A stretch of DNA of 64,000 bases, taken from NCBI GenBank assembly GCA_947632005.1, contig CANRNU010000008.1:1-64000 (forward strand), in the 5' to 3' direction. The notes under the pieces are model-generated. The model made no database searches and had not been told where the DNA came from. It saw only the letters and a list, made by a program, of their open reading frames with translations. Made by a program: the position numbers and the translations under genes. Below, piece after piece: positions 17,386-26,220 of this stretch. Every line of letters begins with the position of its first letter. The first letter of the stretch is position 1. This DNA is from an uncultured Oscillospiraceae bacterium. Lineage in GTDB: Bacteria; Bacillota; Clostridia; Oscillospirales; Oscillospiraceae.

Positions 17386-19544
17386 GCCTCCGGGGATATC
17401 AGGCTGTAGGCGTTGGTGAAATATATGAGCCCCTCCGGACTGCGGGAGGCGGCAAACTGGCTGTTCCCGCCGATGGGGGAGAAGGTATATTCCTCCCTGT
17501 CGATGGTCTGCTCACCAGTGAGAGCTTCCCCGTTCCGGAAGTAGTAGGTCATGCCGTTCTGCTCATGCCAGCCGGTGTAGTCGGGGTCGGCAGGGCCGAT
17601 CCTGGAGATGCGGAAAATGTAGACGTTGCCCTGCAGCTGGGCCTCTACCAGGGCTTGGACGGGCCCGTAGTCCAGGGTGAGATATTGCATCAGCAGCACC
17701 ACGGAGGAGACATCGTCGGTCATGAACCGCACGTCATCCCGGAAAAACGCGTCCGCGTAAAGCCGCCCCTCTGTGCGGTAGGTGTCGCCGCCGTCTCCCC
17801 AGAGGTCACGGTTGGAGGGATAGTGGGAGTCATGGAAGGGGTCCAGGTTATTGTCATAGATGTTGGTGATGAACAAGGTGTCCGGGTGGGCGTTCGCATA
17901 GTCCTCCGTGGCGCGCTCCCTGCCGAACAGGTCGTCCGGCGTGGCGGCATCCAGGACGTGGGGCACATGAAAGAGACTGACGCAGCAGCAAAGTGCCGCA
18001 GCGGCGGCAAACAGGCCTGCCAGGACCAGGGAGAACGTTTGGTGGCCGCCGGATGAAGAGGGACTGGCGGCGGTCAGGGCCATGAGGAGCACAGTGACCA
18101 GGGCCGGCAGAACGACCACCAGAAATACCCGCGTGGGGAAACGGCCCTGAATAACGAGATACAGAAGGAGTATCCCTGCGCCGCCCACTGCACACAGTGC
18201 GCACAGGAGCTCCAGCCACCGGGCCTTTCCCGCGTACCAGACCAGCCCAACGGTCAGACCGAGAAGACTGACAAGACACAGTGCCCGCCAGAGCATCTGG
18301 GGGTCATCTTGTATCTTGGCCAGGAGAGTGATGACAGATGTGGACAGAGAGGCCGCTTCCGGCTGCTCCTGAAGCTCGCTTTTGTGACGGGCGGAATAGG
18401 AGCGGGCCAGGTCCCGGAGGGTGTCAGTGGTGATGCGCTCATCCATGAAAAACCAGCCCCGCAGAAGCTTTCCCAGTTCCGGGGGGATACCGACGCTCTC
18501 AAAATCCTCGTCGGTCATGTCTTCGATGAGAAAATCTACCACACGGGAACGGGCGGACTCAGCCGAGCTGAAGGCGCCGTTCCTGGCTAGGGAGGTGCTG
18601 CGGGTGACGTATTTACTGGCGGAGAAGAGGGCCATCACCGCGAGGAAAACACATGCGACAGCGGCCAGCCGTCCGGGCCAGCCCTTGCCCCTGTCCAGCA
18701 CCGTGCGTAGGCACTGATATCCGACCGCAAGGGAGAAGAAGCAGAGAAGACATTGGCCGGTGTCCTTTCGCTGGAGGATGCAAAGGAGCATGAGGATGAC
18801 GCTTGCCGCGTCCGTGCAGATATGGCCCGCGCGGCTGTCTGTCTTTCCGCGGCAGAGGACCAGAGCCACCGCGCCGCATCCGGCGACAGCAGGCGTGACG
18901 GTAAAGGAGAGCTCTGCTATGGTATACATGAAGATACCGGCGCAGGTCAGGGCGTGGATCGCCGTACCGGCCACCAGGACCCACCGGGAGTCCCGCAGCA
19001 ACAGGAACACGCACCGCCCAATGATGGTCAGAGACAGGGCGATGATGACGAAATGGTAGCAGGTATACCACCAGAAATCGGGGTCGATGGAGTAAAATGA
19101 CCCGATGAGTCCGCAGAACAGGACATGGGAGAAGGTGGCGGTAGCGCCCCGGAGTCCCCGCGTGGGCACAGAGCGGATGCTTCCGAGGATGCCGACTTCG
19201 TCGCTGGTCATGAAGGAGGGGACGGTGACCCGGCTGGCCCAGAGGAAGAAGAGTCCCGTGAGCGCGGCTGCCGCCAGCCAGCAGTACCGATCTTTCCGCA
19301 GGGCGGACCGCAGCCGGGCGCTATATGAACGGCCCCTGTCCGTGAGGGCTGCAGCCAGGCACAGCACCAGCCAAGCGCCCATCCGGGCCGCGCGGCCAGG
19401 CAGGAACTGTCCGTCCCGGAAGGGCAGGAACAGGTCCGCGCCGATGCGCCGCTCGATGCCGCTCTCCAAAAGCGCGAACAGCAGCGCTGCGGCTGCCAGC
19501 GCCCCCAGAATGCGCCCGGTCCGCCGGGCGTTGCCGCGTGTCAT
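17382..19544 (-). CDS. polytopic membrane protein, GT-C-like, with a cell-wall-binding-like tail
   Basis: 720 residues. About ten hydrophobic helices lie between residues 10 and 540. The first external loop carries SFMTSDEVGIL, an acidic motif placed like the catalytic Asp/Glu of GT-C glycosyltransferases. A soluble outer region from about 545 to 655 follows. The last 60 residues read GWHEQNGMTYYFRNGEALTG and then QTIDREEYTFSP, which looks like one and a half cell-wall-binding (CW_binding_1, choline/glucan-binding) repeats; the Trp is at 659. I recognise no named family for the whole protein. It overlaps the aminotransferase and WbqC genes by 4 nt each (ATGA). It could be a sugar transferase or polymerase on the outer face. 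The function is inferred. Confidence 0.7.
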   Translation of the reverse strand: MTRGNARRTGRILGALAAAALLFALLESGIERRIGADLFLPFRDGQFLPGRAARMGAWLVLCLAAALTDRGRSYSARLRSALRKDRYCWLAAAALTGLFFLWASRVTVPSFMTSDEVGILGSIRSVPTRGLRGATATFSHVLFCGLIGSFYSIDPDFWWYTCYHFVIIALSLTIIGRCVFLLLRDSRWVLVAGTAIHALTCAGIFMYTIAELSFTVTPAVAGCGAVALVLCRGKTDSRAGHICTDAASVILMLLCILQRKDTGQCLLCFFSLAVGYQCLRTVLDRGKGWPGRLAAVACVFLAVMALFSASKYVTRSTSLARNGAFSSAESARSRVVDFLIEDMTDEDFESVGIPPELGKLLRGWFFMDERITTDTLRDLARSYSARHKSELQEQPEAASLSTSVITLLAKIQDDPQMLWRALCLVSLLGLTVGLVWYAGKARWLELLCALCAVGGAGILLLYLVIQGRFPTRVFLVVVLPALVTVLLMALTAASPSSSGGHQTFSLVLAGLFAAAAALCCCVSLFHVPHVLDAATPDDLFGRERATEDYANAHPDTLFITNIYDNNLDPFHDSHYPSNRDLWGDGGDTYRTEGRLYADAFFRDDVRFMTDDVSSVVLLMQYLTLDYGPVQALVEAQLQGNVYIFRISRIGPADPDYTGWHEQNGMTYYFRNGEALTGEQTIDREEYTFSPIGGNSQFAASRSPEGLIYFTNAYSLISPEA

Positions 19545-20677
19545 GTGGCGGGACCTCCCTGATAAAACCCGATCACAGCTTCCGCGGCCTTCGCCGTGTC
19601 GCTGTCGGTCAGGCCATAGTACATGGGCAGGCGCAGCAATCGCTCGCTCTCCCGGGTAGTATACCTATCCTCCCCGTGGAACCGGCCAAAGCGCCGGCCT
19701 GCGGCGGCGGAGTGCAGGGGCACATAGTGGAACACGGACTGGACGCCGTGTGCCCGGAGGTGGGCGATGAGTTTCGTGCGCTCCGTGATGTCCTTTGCCT
19801 TGAGATAGAACATGTGGCCGTTGTGGACACAGCCCTCCGGCACGGTGGGCAGCTCGATGCAGCCGGCTTCCGCCAGCGGGGCGAGCATCTCCCGATAGAG
19901 CTCCCAGGCATGGAGCCGGGCGGCGTTGATCTCGTCTGCTATCTCCAGCTGGCCGTACAGATAGGCGGCGTTCAGCTCGCTGGGCAGGTAGCTGGAGCCC
20001 AGGTCCTCCCAGGTATATTTGTCCACCTGGCCCCGGAGAAAACGGGCCCGGTCGGTGCCCTTCTCCCGGATGACCTCCGCCCGGGGGTCGTCCACCCGCA
20101 GGAGGATGGCGCCGCCCTCGCCCATGGAGTAGTTTTTCGTCTCATGGAAGCTGTAGCAGCCGTAGTCGCCGATGGTCCCCAGGGGCCGGCCTTTATAGGT
20201 GGACATGACCCCCTGGGCCGCGTCTTCCACCACCAGCAGGCCGTGGCGGCGGGCGATGTCCAGGATGGTGTCCATCTCACAGGCCACCCCGGCGTAGTGC
20301 ATGACGCAGATCACCTTCGTCCGGTCGGTGACGGCCTCCTCGATGAGAGTCTCGTCAATGTTCATGGTGTCAGGCCGGATGTCGACAAATACGGGGACGG
20401 CCCCGGCCAGCACGAAGGCGTTGGCCGTGGAGGAGAAGGTATAGGAGGGGAGGATGACCTCGTCGCCCGGCTCCAGACGGCACAGCAGCGCCGCCATATC
20501 CAGGGCGTGGGTGCCGCTGGTGGTGAGCAGGGCTTTGGCCGCGCCGGTATGCTCTTCCAGCCAGGCGTGGCATTTTTTCGTGAAGGCCCCGTCTCCGCAG
20601 ATCTTGTGGGAATGGATGGCCTCTAGGACATAGGCGTCCTCCCGACCGCAGTAAGGGGGCACGTTGAAGGGGATCAT
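19541..20677 (-). CDS. rffA: dTDP-4-amino-4,6-dideoxygalactose transaminase (WecE/RffA type)
   Basis: 378 residues from the ATG at 20677, 8 nt after GGAGG; a longer in-frame reading upstream overlaps rmlB in another frame and is not protein-like. It is a fold-type I, PLP-dependent DegT/DnrJ/EryC1 aminotransferase: the PLP Lys 181 is in SFHETKNYSMGEGGA, Asp 152 is in VEDAAQG, and FSSTANAF lies at 81-88. The FHETKN motif and overall pattern match WecE/RffA, which uses glutamate to convert dTDP-4-keto-6-deoxyglucose to dTDP-4-amino-4,6-dideoxygalactose. The substrate is made by RmlB encoded just upstream (22-nt gap). The free amine it creates is the natural target for the acyltransferase or the ATP-grasp ligases nearby. 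Confidence 0.9.
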   Translation of the reverse strand: MIPFNVPPYCGREDAYVLEAIHSHKICGDGAFTKKCHAWLEEHTGAAKALLTTSGTHALDMAALLCRLEPGDEVILPSYTFSSTANAFVLAGAVPVFVDIRPDTMNIDETLIEEAVTDRTKVICVMHYAGVACEMDTILDIARRHGLLVVEDAAQGVMSTYKGRPLGTIGDYGCYSFHETKNYSMGEGGAILLRVDDPRAEVIREKGTDRARFLRGQVDKYTWEDLGSSYLPSELNAAYLYGQLEIADEINAARLHAWELYREMLAPLAEAGCIELPTVPEGCVHNGHMFYLKAKDITERTKLIAHLRAHGVQSVFHYVPLHSAAAGRRFGRFHGEDRYTTRESERLLRLPMYYGLTDSDTAKAAEAVIGFYQGGPAT

Positions 20678-20699
20678 GGTCAGTTCCTCCGAATAGGTG

Positions 20700-21722
20700 T
20701 CAGCGGTCGCCGTACATCCGCTGGTAATAGTTTTTATACTCGCCGGAGATGATCTCCTCCCACCAGGACCGGTTGTCCAGGTACCAGCGGATGGTCCGGC
20801 GGATGCCGTCGGCAAAGGCGGTCTCCGGCTCCCATCCCAGCTCGGCAGATATCCTGGCCGGGTCGATGGCATAGCGCAGGTCGTGGCCCTTTCGGTCCGT
20901 CACGAAGGTGATGAGGCTCTCCGGCTTGCCCAGCTCCGCGCAGATAAGTTTCACGATGTCGATGTTGCGCATCTCGTTGTGCCCGCCCACGTTGTACACC
21001 TTGCCGATCCGGCCCTTTTGCAGGATCAGGTCGATGGCCCGGCAGTGGTCGTCCACATACAGCCAGTCCCGGACGTTCAGACCCTGGCCGTAGACCGGCA
21101 GGGGCTTGTCCGCCAGGGCGTTGGCGATCATGAGGGGGATGAGCTTTTCCGGGAACTGGAAGGGCCCGTAGTTGTTGGAGCAGCGGCTCACCGTGGCGGC
21201 CAGGCCGTAGGTGCGGCAGTAGGCCAGGGTGAGCAGGTCCGCCGAAGCCTTGGAGGCCGAATAGGGGCTGGAGGCGCGGATGGGGGTGTCCTCGGTGAAC
21301 AGCAGGTCCGGTCGGTCCAGGGGCAGGTCTCCGTACACCTCGTCGGTAGACACCTGGTGGAAGCGGATGTTCCCGTGGGCCAGGCAGGCGTCCATCAGCA
21401 CCTGGGTGCCCAGGATGTTGGTCTGCAAAAATATCTCTGGCGTCTCGATGGAGCGGTCCACATGGGTCTCGGCGGCGAAATTCACCACCGCATCGGGCTT
21501 TTCCTTGTGGAAAATGGCGTCGATCCCCGCCCGGTCCCGGATGTCCTGCCGGTAGAACGTGAACCGGGGGTCGGCCAGGGCCCTTTGCAGGGTGGACATG
21601 TTGCCGGCATAGGTCAGGCTGTCCACGCAGACCACCGCTGTGTCCGGGCGCCTGTCCAGCAGGTAATAGATGAAATTCGCGCCGATGAAGCCGGCGCCGC
21701 CGGTGACGAGTATCTTTTTCAC
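20700..21722 (-). CDS. rfbB: dTDP-glucose 4,6-dehydratase
   Basis: 340 residues from a GTG start at 21722, with AAGGAG upstream. It is a short-chain dehydrogenase of the extended type: NAD-binding TGGAGFIG at 7-14, catalytic Thr-Asp-Glu at 126-128 (STDEVYG), and Tyr 154 / Lys 158 in YSASK. These are the diagnostic residues of RmlB (RfbB), which turns dTDP-glucose into dTDP-4-keto-6-deoxyglucose. No RmlA, RmlC or RmlD is in the window, so the dTDP-glucose must come from an enzyme encoded elsewhere, and the rhamnose branch is not indicated here. It lies 13 nt after the YfhO gene and before the aminotransferase. Confidence 0.96.
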   Translation of the reverse strand: MKKILVTGGAGFIGANFIYYLLDRRPDTAVVCVDSLTYAGNMSTLQRALADPRFTFYRQDIRDRAGIDAIFHKEKPDAVVNFAAETHVDRSIETPEIFLQTNILGTQVLMDACLAHGNIRFHQVSTDEVYGDLPLDRPDLLFTEDTPIRASSPYSASKASADLLTLAYCRTYGLAATVSRCSNNYGPFQFPEKLIPLMIANALADKPLPVYGQGLNVRDWLYVDDHCRAIDLILQKGRIGKVYNVGGHNEMRNIDIVKLICAELGKPESLITFVTDRKGHDLRYAIDPARISAELGWEPETAFADGIRRTIRWYLDNRSWWEEIISGEYKNYYQRMYGDR

Positions 21723-21735
21723 AGGTGTCTCCTTG

Positions 21736-24447
21736 TCAGAACCAAATGATCTGGCCGTTGGTGACCAGCTTCCAGAGCGGGGCGATATACACGAATCCCA
21801 CCACGGCGGCTGTCACGGCGAAGAACGCTGCCAGGGAGGCGGTATAAAACACCTTGGGCAGCACCAGGGTCCGGAGCCGGGGGAATACGCGCCGCAGGAT
21901 CAGCCACAGCAATGCCAGCGCAAGACACGACGCCGGCAGGAGCCGGTCGCTGGTGAACCAGGACCCCTGTCCCGCGTCCGGGAAGAGAAGGATGGTGTTC
22001 TCCCCTTCCTGAAGGGGGATGCTGGTCATGATGCCGATGAAGTAGCTCAGCGCAGCCGGCTGGCCGTTCACCGTGCAGGACCGGCCGCCGGGGGAGATGG
22101 GCAGGAACATCCGGCGTCCCGCCCGGTCAGCGGTGACAGTGATGGCATAGCCGTCCGGCGTCTTTTCCAGGACCATGTCCCGGTCCGCATTGGCCGTGTT
22201 CTGAAATCCGTCCAGCGCCGCCTTGTCCAGGCTCATCAGCGTCAGGTCCTTCTCTGTCAGCTCCATGGCGGAGGAAAACCGGACCTCTGCCTCCCCAGCC
22301 GGGAACAGGCCCAGGCACAGCAGGTTGTTGTTGAAGGATACGGGATAGACGGTGTTGGAGGGGTTGAGGTAGGAGGGCACGGCGACCGGCTGGCCGTTTG
22401 CCCGGATGTTGACGGCGATGCCGTCCAGGGCAAAGTAGAGGAACGCCGGCGCCTCCAGCCGGCAGGTCAGGACATAGGTCCGCAGGCCGTCTCCCGACAC
22501 CTCCATCTCCGGCGCCAGGGCCTCGGCCAGCGGGCCGGCGCCGTCGGTAAAGGCCCCGTACAGGGCGTTGAGCCGGTCGGGGATGGTCTCCAGGTCAAAG
22601 TAATCCGCCAGGGCGTCCTCGTCGTACATCAGCCCCAGGACGCCGGGATAGCGGACGGAGCCGATCTGGATGCCCGCCACCGTGTCGCCGGGCTGGTAGA
22701 GGTCCTCGTCCAGGGGCGCCGCGGAGAGGACCTGATCTATCCGGAAGAGCATGTCGGAGAAGACCGTGCCGCCGGTATCCAGGATGCGGAAATAGTTGGT
22801 GGAATATCCCAGGTCCTGAAATATCCTCAGCCGTCCGGCGGATGTGCCGGAGCTGATGGAGGACAGGGCGTTGACCCCGGCAATGGCGGGGTATCCGGCG
22901 TTCAGGCTGTTGTCCACATTCTTGACCCGGGATATGAGCGGGGCCTCCTGCTGGGAGAAATAGGAAAACAGCTGTTCGGACGTCTCGATATAGGCCGGGT
23001 CATATTCATGGGTCGCCGTATGGTCGTCATTGGGGGCGATGTGCCCCCAGGCGTTGGCGCCCAGCTGGAACAGGACCACGGCGCCCACCGCCCATACGCT
23101 CCAGCGCCGGTCTGTCCGAAGCAGGAGAAAATACACCGCCGTGAACAGCACGCCGCAAAAGGCATACAGCAGAAGGTAGCGCACGCAGCCCGAACCCAGC
23201 AGGTTCAAAAAGCACGCACCGTATTCCCGGTTCAGCAGCGCCAGGCGGGGGACCAGCAAAAGGATGCCGGCGCCGGCCAGGCCCAGCCCGGCCCAGGGGA
23301 GCCAGGCCCGCCGGCCGGGAGCGGCCAAAGCGGGGGCGGCGGGGTGCGCGGCCTCATCCTCCAGCGCCAGACATCCCCCGGCGATCAGCGTTGCCGGGAG
23401 CATGTAGCCATAGCGCATGGGGAAGAAGTTGTACTGGCCGAAGTGCCAGGCGGTGTCGATGTTGGTGAAGATCATGGGCAGGGCGAACACGCCCAGCATA
23501 TAGCAGAAAAAGCGGATGGCCTGGCCGCGGGCGGCTTTCTCCGGCCCGGAGGCGGTCCTCTGGCGGCGGAGCGCCCGGAGGAACAGCGCGGCGATCAGGG
23601 CCATGCCCATGAGCATCAGGAAGGTGTGGCGGATATTGGGGATGTTCCAGGTGGTCATACCGGTCTGGATGCCGGTGTCCAGATTGTCCTGGAACCGGGC
23701 CGATCCGGCCAGAGAGACGGCCCGCCTGGTCCAGCGGTAGGAGCAGATGCCCAGGGCGGCGACCGTGGACAGCCCCAGGCGGAAGACGCGGTCACCCCGC
23801 TTTTCCCGGGGCATGACGATCAGACAGTAGCCCAGGGAGAACAGCAGGATATAGATGGTGGCCATGTAGGTGTAATAGATATCCAGCCGGAGGAAATAGA
23901 CGTACATCACCGTGTACAGAACGTATTTCCCGTCCCGGAGCAGACTTTCCAGGCCCAGCAGCATCAGGGGGAACACGGCGGCGACGGCCAGCCAGGAGAA
24001 ATTGGAGTAATACTGCAGCACGAAGCCGGAGAAGGTGTAAAGCAGGGTAAAGAGGGTCTTCCACAGCCCGCTGATCCGGGGAAAGCGCCGGCACAGGACG
24101 ATGCTGGTGATGGCGGCGATGATGAGGATGCGGATGCCCACATAGAGGCTCATCGCCTCCAGCACATGGTCCCGGGCCACAAAGAAGATCGGCCAGTTAT
24201 AGGGATAGAGGAGCTCCTCCCAGGCGCCGGAGGAGAGGCCGGCGTGCAGCCGGTCCCAGAGGGAGTAATAGCCCGGGAGATAGAACTGGGCGGCATCCAT
24301 ATAGGCCACGTTGTCGGTGCCGAAAGGCCAGATGCCCCGCAGGGCATACACCGCCGCCAGCAGCAGCGCCGTCAGGCCGCAGGAGGATATGCATACCCAG
24401 AAAGCAGCCGCTATCCTTTTTTTTCGGTCATGGAGGGGAGGGGACAT
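21736..24447 (-). CDS. YfhO-family membrane protein, first gene of the glycan operon
   Basis: 903 residues. The order is an N-terminal basic end, a first helix near 12-37, a loop with the conserved FGTDNVAYMDAAQFYLPGYYSLWDRLHAG stretch, about eleven helices to about residue 480, a large outer domain to about 850, and a final helix (AAFFAVTAAVVGFVYIA). This matches the YfhO family and the protein at 109-2661. Such proteins are thought to transfer sugars from undecaprenyl-phosphate carriers to surface polymers. In this operon the GtrB-like enzyme at 13752-14714 would make the carrier sugar. The ribosome-binding site is poor (GAAGGG about 16 nt upstream), so the exact start is less sure. The operon promoter lies at 24510-24537. 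Confidence 0.84.
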   Translation of the reverse strand: MSPPLHDRKKRIAAAFWVCISSCGLTALLLAAVYALRGIWPFGTDNVAYMDAAQFYLPGYYSLWDRLHAGLSSGAWEELLYPYNWPIFFVARDHVLEAMSLYVGIRILIIAAITSIVLCRRFPRISGLWKTLFTLLYTFSGFVLQYYSNFSWLAVAAVFPLMLLGLESLLRDGKYVLYTVMYVYFLRLDIYYTYMATIYILLFSLGYCLIVMPREKRGDRVFRLGLSTVAALGICSYRWTRRAVSLAGSARFQDNLDTGIQTGMTTWNIPNIRHTFLMLMGMALIAALFLRALRRQRTASGPEKAARGQAIRFFCYMLGVFALPMIFTNIDTAWHFGQYNFFPMRYGYMLPATLIAGGCLALEDEAAHPAAPALAAPGRRAWLPWAGLGLAGAGILLLVPRLALLNREYGACFLNLLGSGCVRYLLLYAFCGVLFTAVYFLLLRTDRRWSVWAVGAVVLFQLGANAWGHIAPNDDHTATHEYDPAYIETSEQLFSYFSQQEAPLISRVKNVDNSLNAGYPAIAGVNALSSISSGTSAGRLRIFQDLGYSTNYFRILDTGGTVFSDMLFRIDQVLSAAPLDEDLYQPGDTVAGIQIGSVRYPGVLGLMYDEDALADYFDLETIPDRLNALYGAFTDGAGPLAEALAPEMEVSGDGLRTYVLTCRLEAPAFLYFALDGIAVNIRANGQPVAVPSYLNPSNTVYPVSFNNNLLCLGLFPAGEAEVRFSSAMELTEKDLTLMSLDKAALDGFQNTANADRDMVLEKTPDGYAITVTADRAGRRMFLPISPGGRSCTVNGQPAALSYFIGIMTSIPLQEGENTILLFPDAGQGSWFTSDRLLPASCLALALLWLILRRVFPRLRTLVLPKVFYTASLAAFFAVTAAVVGFVYIAPLWKLVTNGQIIWF

Positions 24448-24509
24448 AGAAAAGCACCGAAGACCCTTCAGGAGCTAGGCAAAAGCCAGCCTTTAGCAAT
24501 ATTCAATAC

Positions 24510-24537
24510 ATTATAACATAAAAATACAGAAACGCAA
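24510..24537 (-). promoter_or_regulatory. promoter of the glycan operon
   Basis: On the minus strand: TTGCGT (24537-24532), a 16-nt A+T-rich spacer and TATAAT (24515-24510), about 63 nt before the YfhO start. Its -35 box overlaps the foot of the upstream terminator. It is the only good promoter I see for the 21-kb operon. Confidence 0.7.
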
Positions 24538-24570
24538 GCGCCCCCGTGCAGGAACCGGGGGCGGCTTGCG
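24533..24570 (-). terminator. terminator of the ybaK-chromate transporter operon
   Basis: A 14-bp inverted repeat with one bulged base (24533-24546 with 24556-24570, loop 24547-24555), followed on the minus strand by the T-rich TTTCTGTATTTTTA. It ends the chromate-transporter transcript and separates it from the glycan-operon promoter. Confidence 0.82.
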
Positions 24571-24580
24571 AAAGGCTCCG

Positions 24581-25156
24581 TCAGGCGCCGGCAAAGCGGA
24601 ATACCGCCCCGGCTATGGCGCCGATGAGGATCAAAATGGCGGGGTGGAGCTTCTTCCATTTCCGGCTGACGGCGAAGATGGCCGCGGCCAGCAGCCACGC
24701 CTTCCAGTCCAGCACGGTCCAGAACCGGCTCCAGCCCTCCCAGGCGTCCGTTTGCAGCAGCGCCCCGGCGGCCACGGTGACGCCCGCGGCGGCGATGAGG
24801 CCGGTGGATGCCGGACGGATGCCGTAAAAGGCGCTGTTCACATATTTGTTGTCTCGGAAGGCCCGCAGGGCGGCGGCGACGAGGACGATGACGATGATGC
24901 TGGGGGTCACGATGCCCACCAGGGCGCACAGACTGCCCAGGATGCCGGCGCTGGTATAGCCCGTGTACACGGCCATATTGATGCCGATGGGGCCGGGGGT
25001 GGACTCGCTGACGGCCAGCATGTCCGCCACCTGATGGGCGGTGAACCAGCCGGTCCGGGCTCCCATGTCGTAGAGGAAGGGCAGCGTGGCCAGGCCGCCG
25101 CCCACGGCGAACAGGCCGGTCTTGAAAAACTCCCAGAAAAGCTGCAGATAGATCAT
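24581..25156 (-). CDS. chromate-transporter-family half protein (second half)
   Basis: 191 residues with five or six membrane helices. The ChrA signature is near the start: FFKTGLFAVGGGLATLPFL, then STPGPIGINMAVYTGY. It is half the size of classical ChrA and is paired with another half protein (25153-25698), the usual split form in Firmicutes. The two probably assemble as a heterodimer in the membrane. Chromate export is known for the long forms. For split forms in gut bacteria the true anion is uncertain, and sulfate or another oxyanion is possible. Its ATG overlaps the partner's stop by 4 nt. A terminator follows at once. Confidence 0.9.
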   Translation of the reverse strand: MIYLQLFWEFFKTGLFAVGGGLATLPFLYDMGARTGWFTAHQVADMLAVSESTPGPIGINMAVYTGYTSAGILGSLCALVGIVTPSIIVIVLVAAALRAFRDNKYVNSAFYGIRPASTGLIAAAGVTVAAGALLQTDAWEGWSRFWTVLDWKAWLLAAAIFAVSRKWKKLHPAILILIGAIAGAVFRFAGA

Positions 25157-25698
25157 GACTTCCGGGCCCCCTTCCCCACCTGGAGAGCGACGCCCAGCGC
25201 CCCGGCGATGAGCACGAAAATGACCGGGGACAGGTCCAGGAACCAGGCGGCCAGCGCCACGGCGATGAAGATACAGCCGGTGGGCTTATCCACCACAGAG
25301 GACTTCAGGAGCTTCAGCACGGCGTTGAGGATGAGCACGGTCACGGCCACCCGGATGCCGGCGAAGGCATTTTGCACGACGGCGTAGTCGGCAAAATTCT
25401 GCAGCAGGGCGGCGATGATGCCGATGACGATGAAGCTTGGCGCCACCAGCCCGTACGTGGCCACGATCGCGCCGGGCACGCCTTTTTGCTTGAAGCCGAT
25501 GAAGGTGGCCGTATTCACGGCGATGATGCCCGGGGTGCACTGGCCGATGGCGTAATAGTCCGCCAGCTCGCCGTCGGTGCACCAGCCGCGGTTTTCCACC
25601 ACCTCCCGCTGGAGGATGGGGAGCATGGCGTAGCCGCCGCCGAAGGTGACGGCGCCCATGCGGAAGAACGTGCTGAAAAGGTCCCAGTAGATCTTCAT
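25153..25698 (-). CDS. chromate-transporter-family half protein (first half)
   Basis: 181 residues from the ATG at 25698, with GGAGG 7 nt upstream and a 4-nt overlap with ybaK. An in-frame extension upstream is Pro/Gly/Arg-rich antisense-like sequence and was dropped. The family motif is MGAVTFGGGYAMLPILQREVV, with the second motif QCTPGIIAVNTATFIGFKQ. About five helices follow. It pairs with the gene at 24581-25156, with which it shares the same topology. The spacing in the ybaK-chr-chr unit (ATGA overlaps throughout) implies coupled translation. Why a tRNA-editing gene leads a transporter operon is not evident. Confidence 0.9.
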   Translation of the reverse strand: MKIYWDLFSTFFRMGAVTFGGGYAMLPILQREVVENRGWCTDGELADYYAIGQCTPGIIAVNTATFIGFKQKGVPGAIVATYGLVAPSFIVIGIIAALLQNFADYAVVQNAFAGIRVAVTVLILNAVLKLLKSSVVDKPTGCIFIAVALAAWFLDLSPVIFVLIAGALGVALQVGKGARKS

Positions 25699-26174
25699 GC
25701 CTGCGCCTCCAGGGGCTTGCACACGTCGCACCAGCCGGCGGGCTTTGCCAGGCTCTCCAGCTCCGCGCAGCTCAGGGCGATGCCGCTGTGGGCGCTGCCG
25801 GCGGCGGGATAGACGGTGTCGTGGTCCCGGAGGCTCACGTCCAGCCACACCTCCGCCTCCGGCGGGACCAGGAAGGGACACACGCCCCCGGCGGCGTTGC
25901 CGGTGAGCCTCTCCGTGTCCTCCCCGGAGAGCATCCTGGCCTTGCAGCCAAACTGGTCCTTGAACTTGCGGTTGTCGACCCGCCGCTTTCCGGCGGCCAC
26001 GACCAGGACCGCGCCCTCCCCGTGGTAAAACCCCAGGGTCTTGGCGATCTGGTCCGGGTCAACGCCCAGGGCCGCGGCGGCCAGGTCCACCGTGGCGGTG
26101 GACTCGTCAAATTCATGCAGCCGGTCCAGAAGGCCGGCTTCGGCCAGCAGGGCCTTCACCTTTTCGATGGTCAT
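25695..26174 (-). CDS. ybaK: YbaK/EbsC-family aminoacyl-tRNA deacylase
   Basis: 159 residues from the ATG at 26174, 5-6 nt after AAGGAGGA; a long in-frame reading upstream runs antisense to the psuK gene and was rejected. The YbaK fold is visible: VDLAAAALGVDPDQIAKTLGF with the conserved Lys, then VVAAGKRRVDNRKFKDQFG, LTGNAAGGVCPFL and the C-terminal SGIALSCAELESL. These single-domain proteins clear mischarged Cys-tRNA(Pro) or similar tRNAs. The C-terminal WCDVC adds two Cys, a small oddity. It is the first gene of the operon with the two chromate-transporter halves and is divergent from psuK, whose promoter occupies the 46-nt gap. Confidence 0.88.
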   Translation of the reverse strand: MTIEKVKALLAEAGLLDRLHEFDESTATVDLAAAALGVDPDQIAKTLGFYHGEGAVLVVAAGKRRVDNRKFKDQFGCKARMLSGEDTERLTGNAAGGVCPFLVPPEAEVWLDVSLRDHDTVYPAAGSAHSGIALSCAELESLAKPAGWCDVCKPLEAQA

Positions 26175-26186
26175 GGAGATTCCTCC

Positions 26187-26214
26187 TTGAAAAACGCGGA
26201 ATATTTGGTACAAT
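26187..26214 (+). promoter_or_regulatory. promoter of psuK placed for a leaderless transcript
   Basis: TTGAAA (26187-26192), a 16-nt spacer and TACAAT (26209-26214). Exactly 6 nt separate the -10 box from the ATG at 26221, so the usual start point (+1) is the A of the ATG. No Shine-Dalgarno sequence lies upstream. Confidence 0.75.
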
Positions 26215-26220
26215 AATAGC

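Noticed and set aside
21670-24516. Very long plus-strand open frame (948 codons) opposite the YfhO gene
   Set aside because: It is rich in Gly, Gln, His and Pro without hydrophobic core or known motif, and lies antisense to a clear YfhO gene; long antisense frames are expected in G+C-rich DNA. The same applies to the frames at 220-2580, 33007-35370, 44359-47949, 47708-50125 and 61487-63973.
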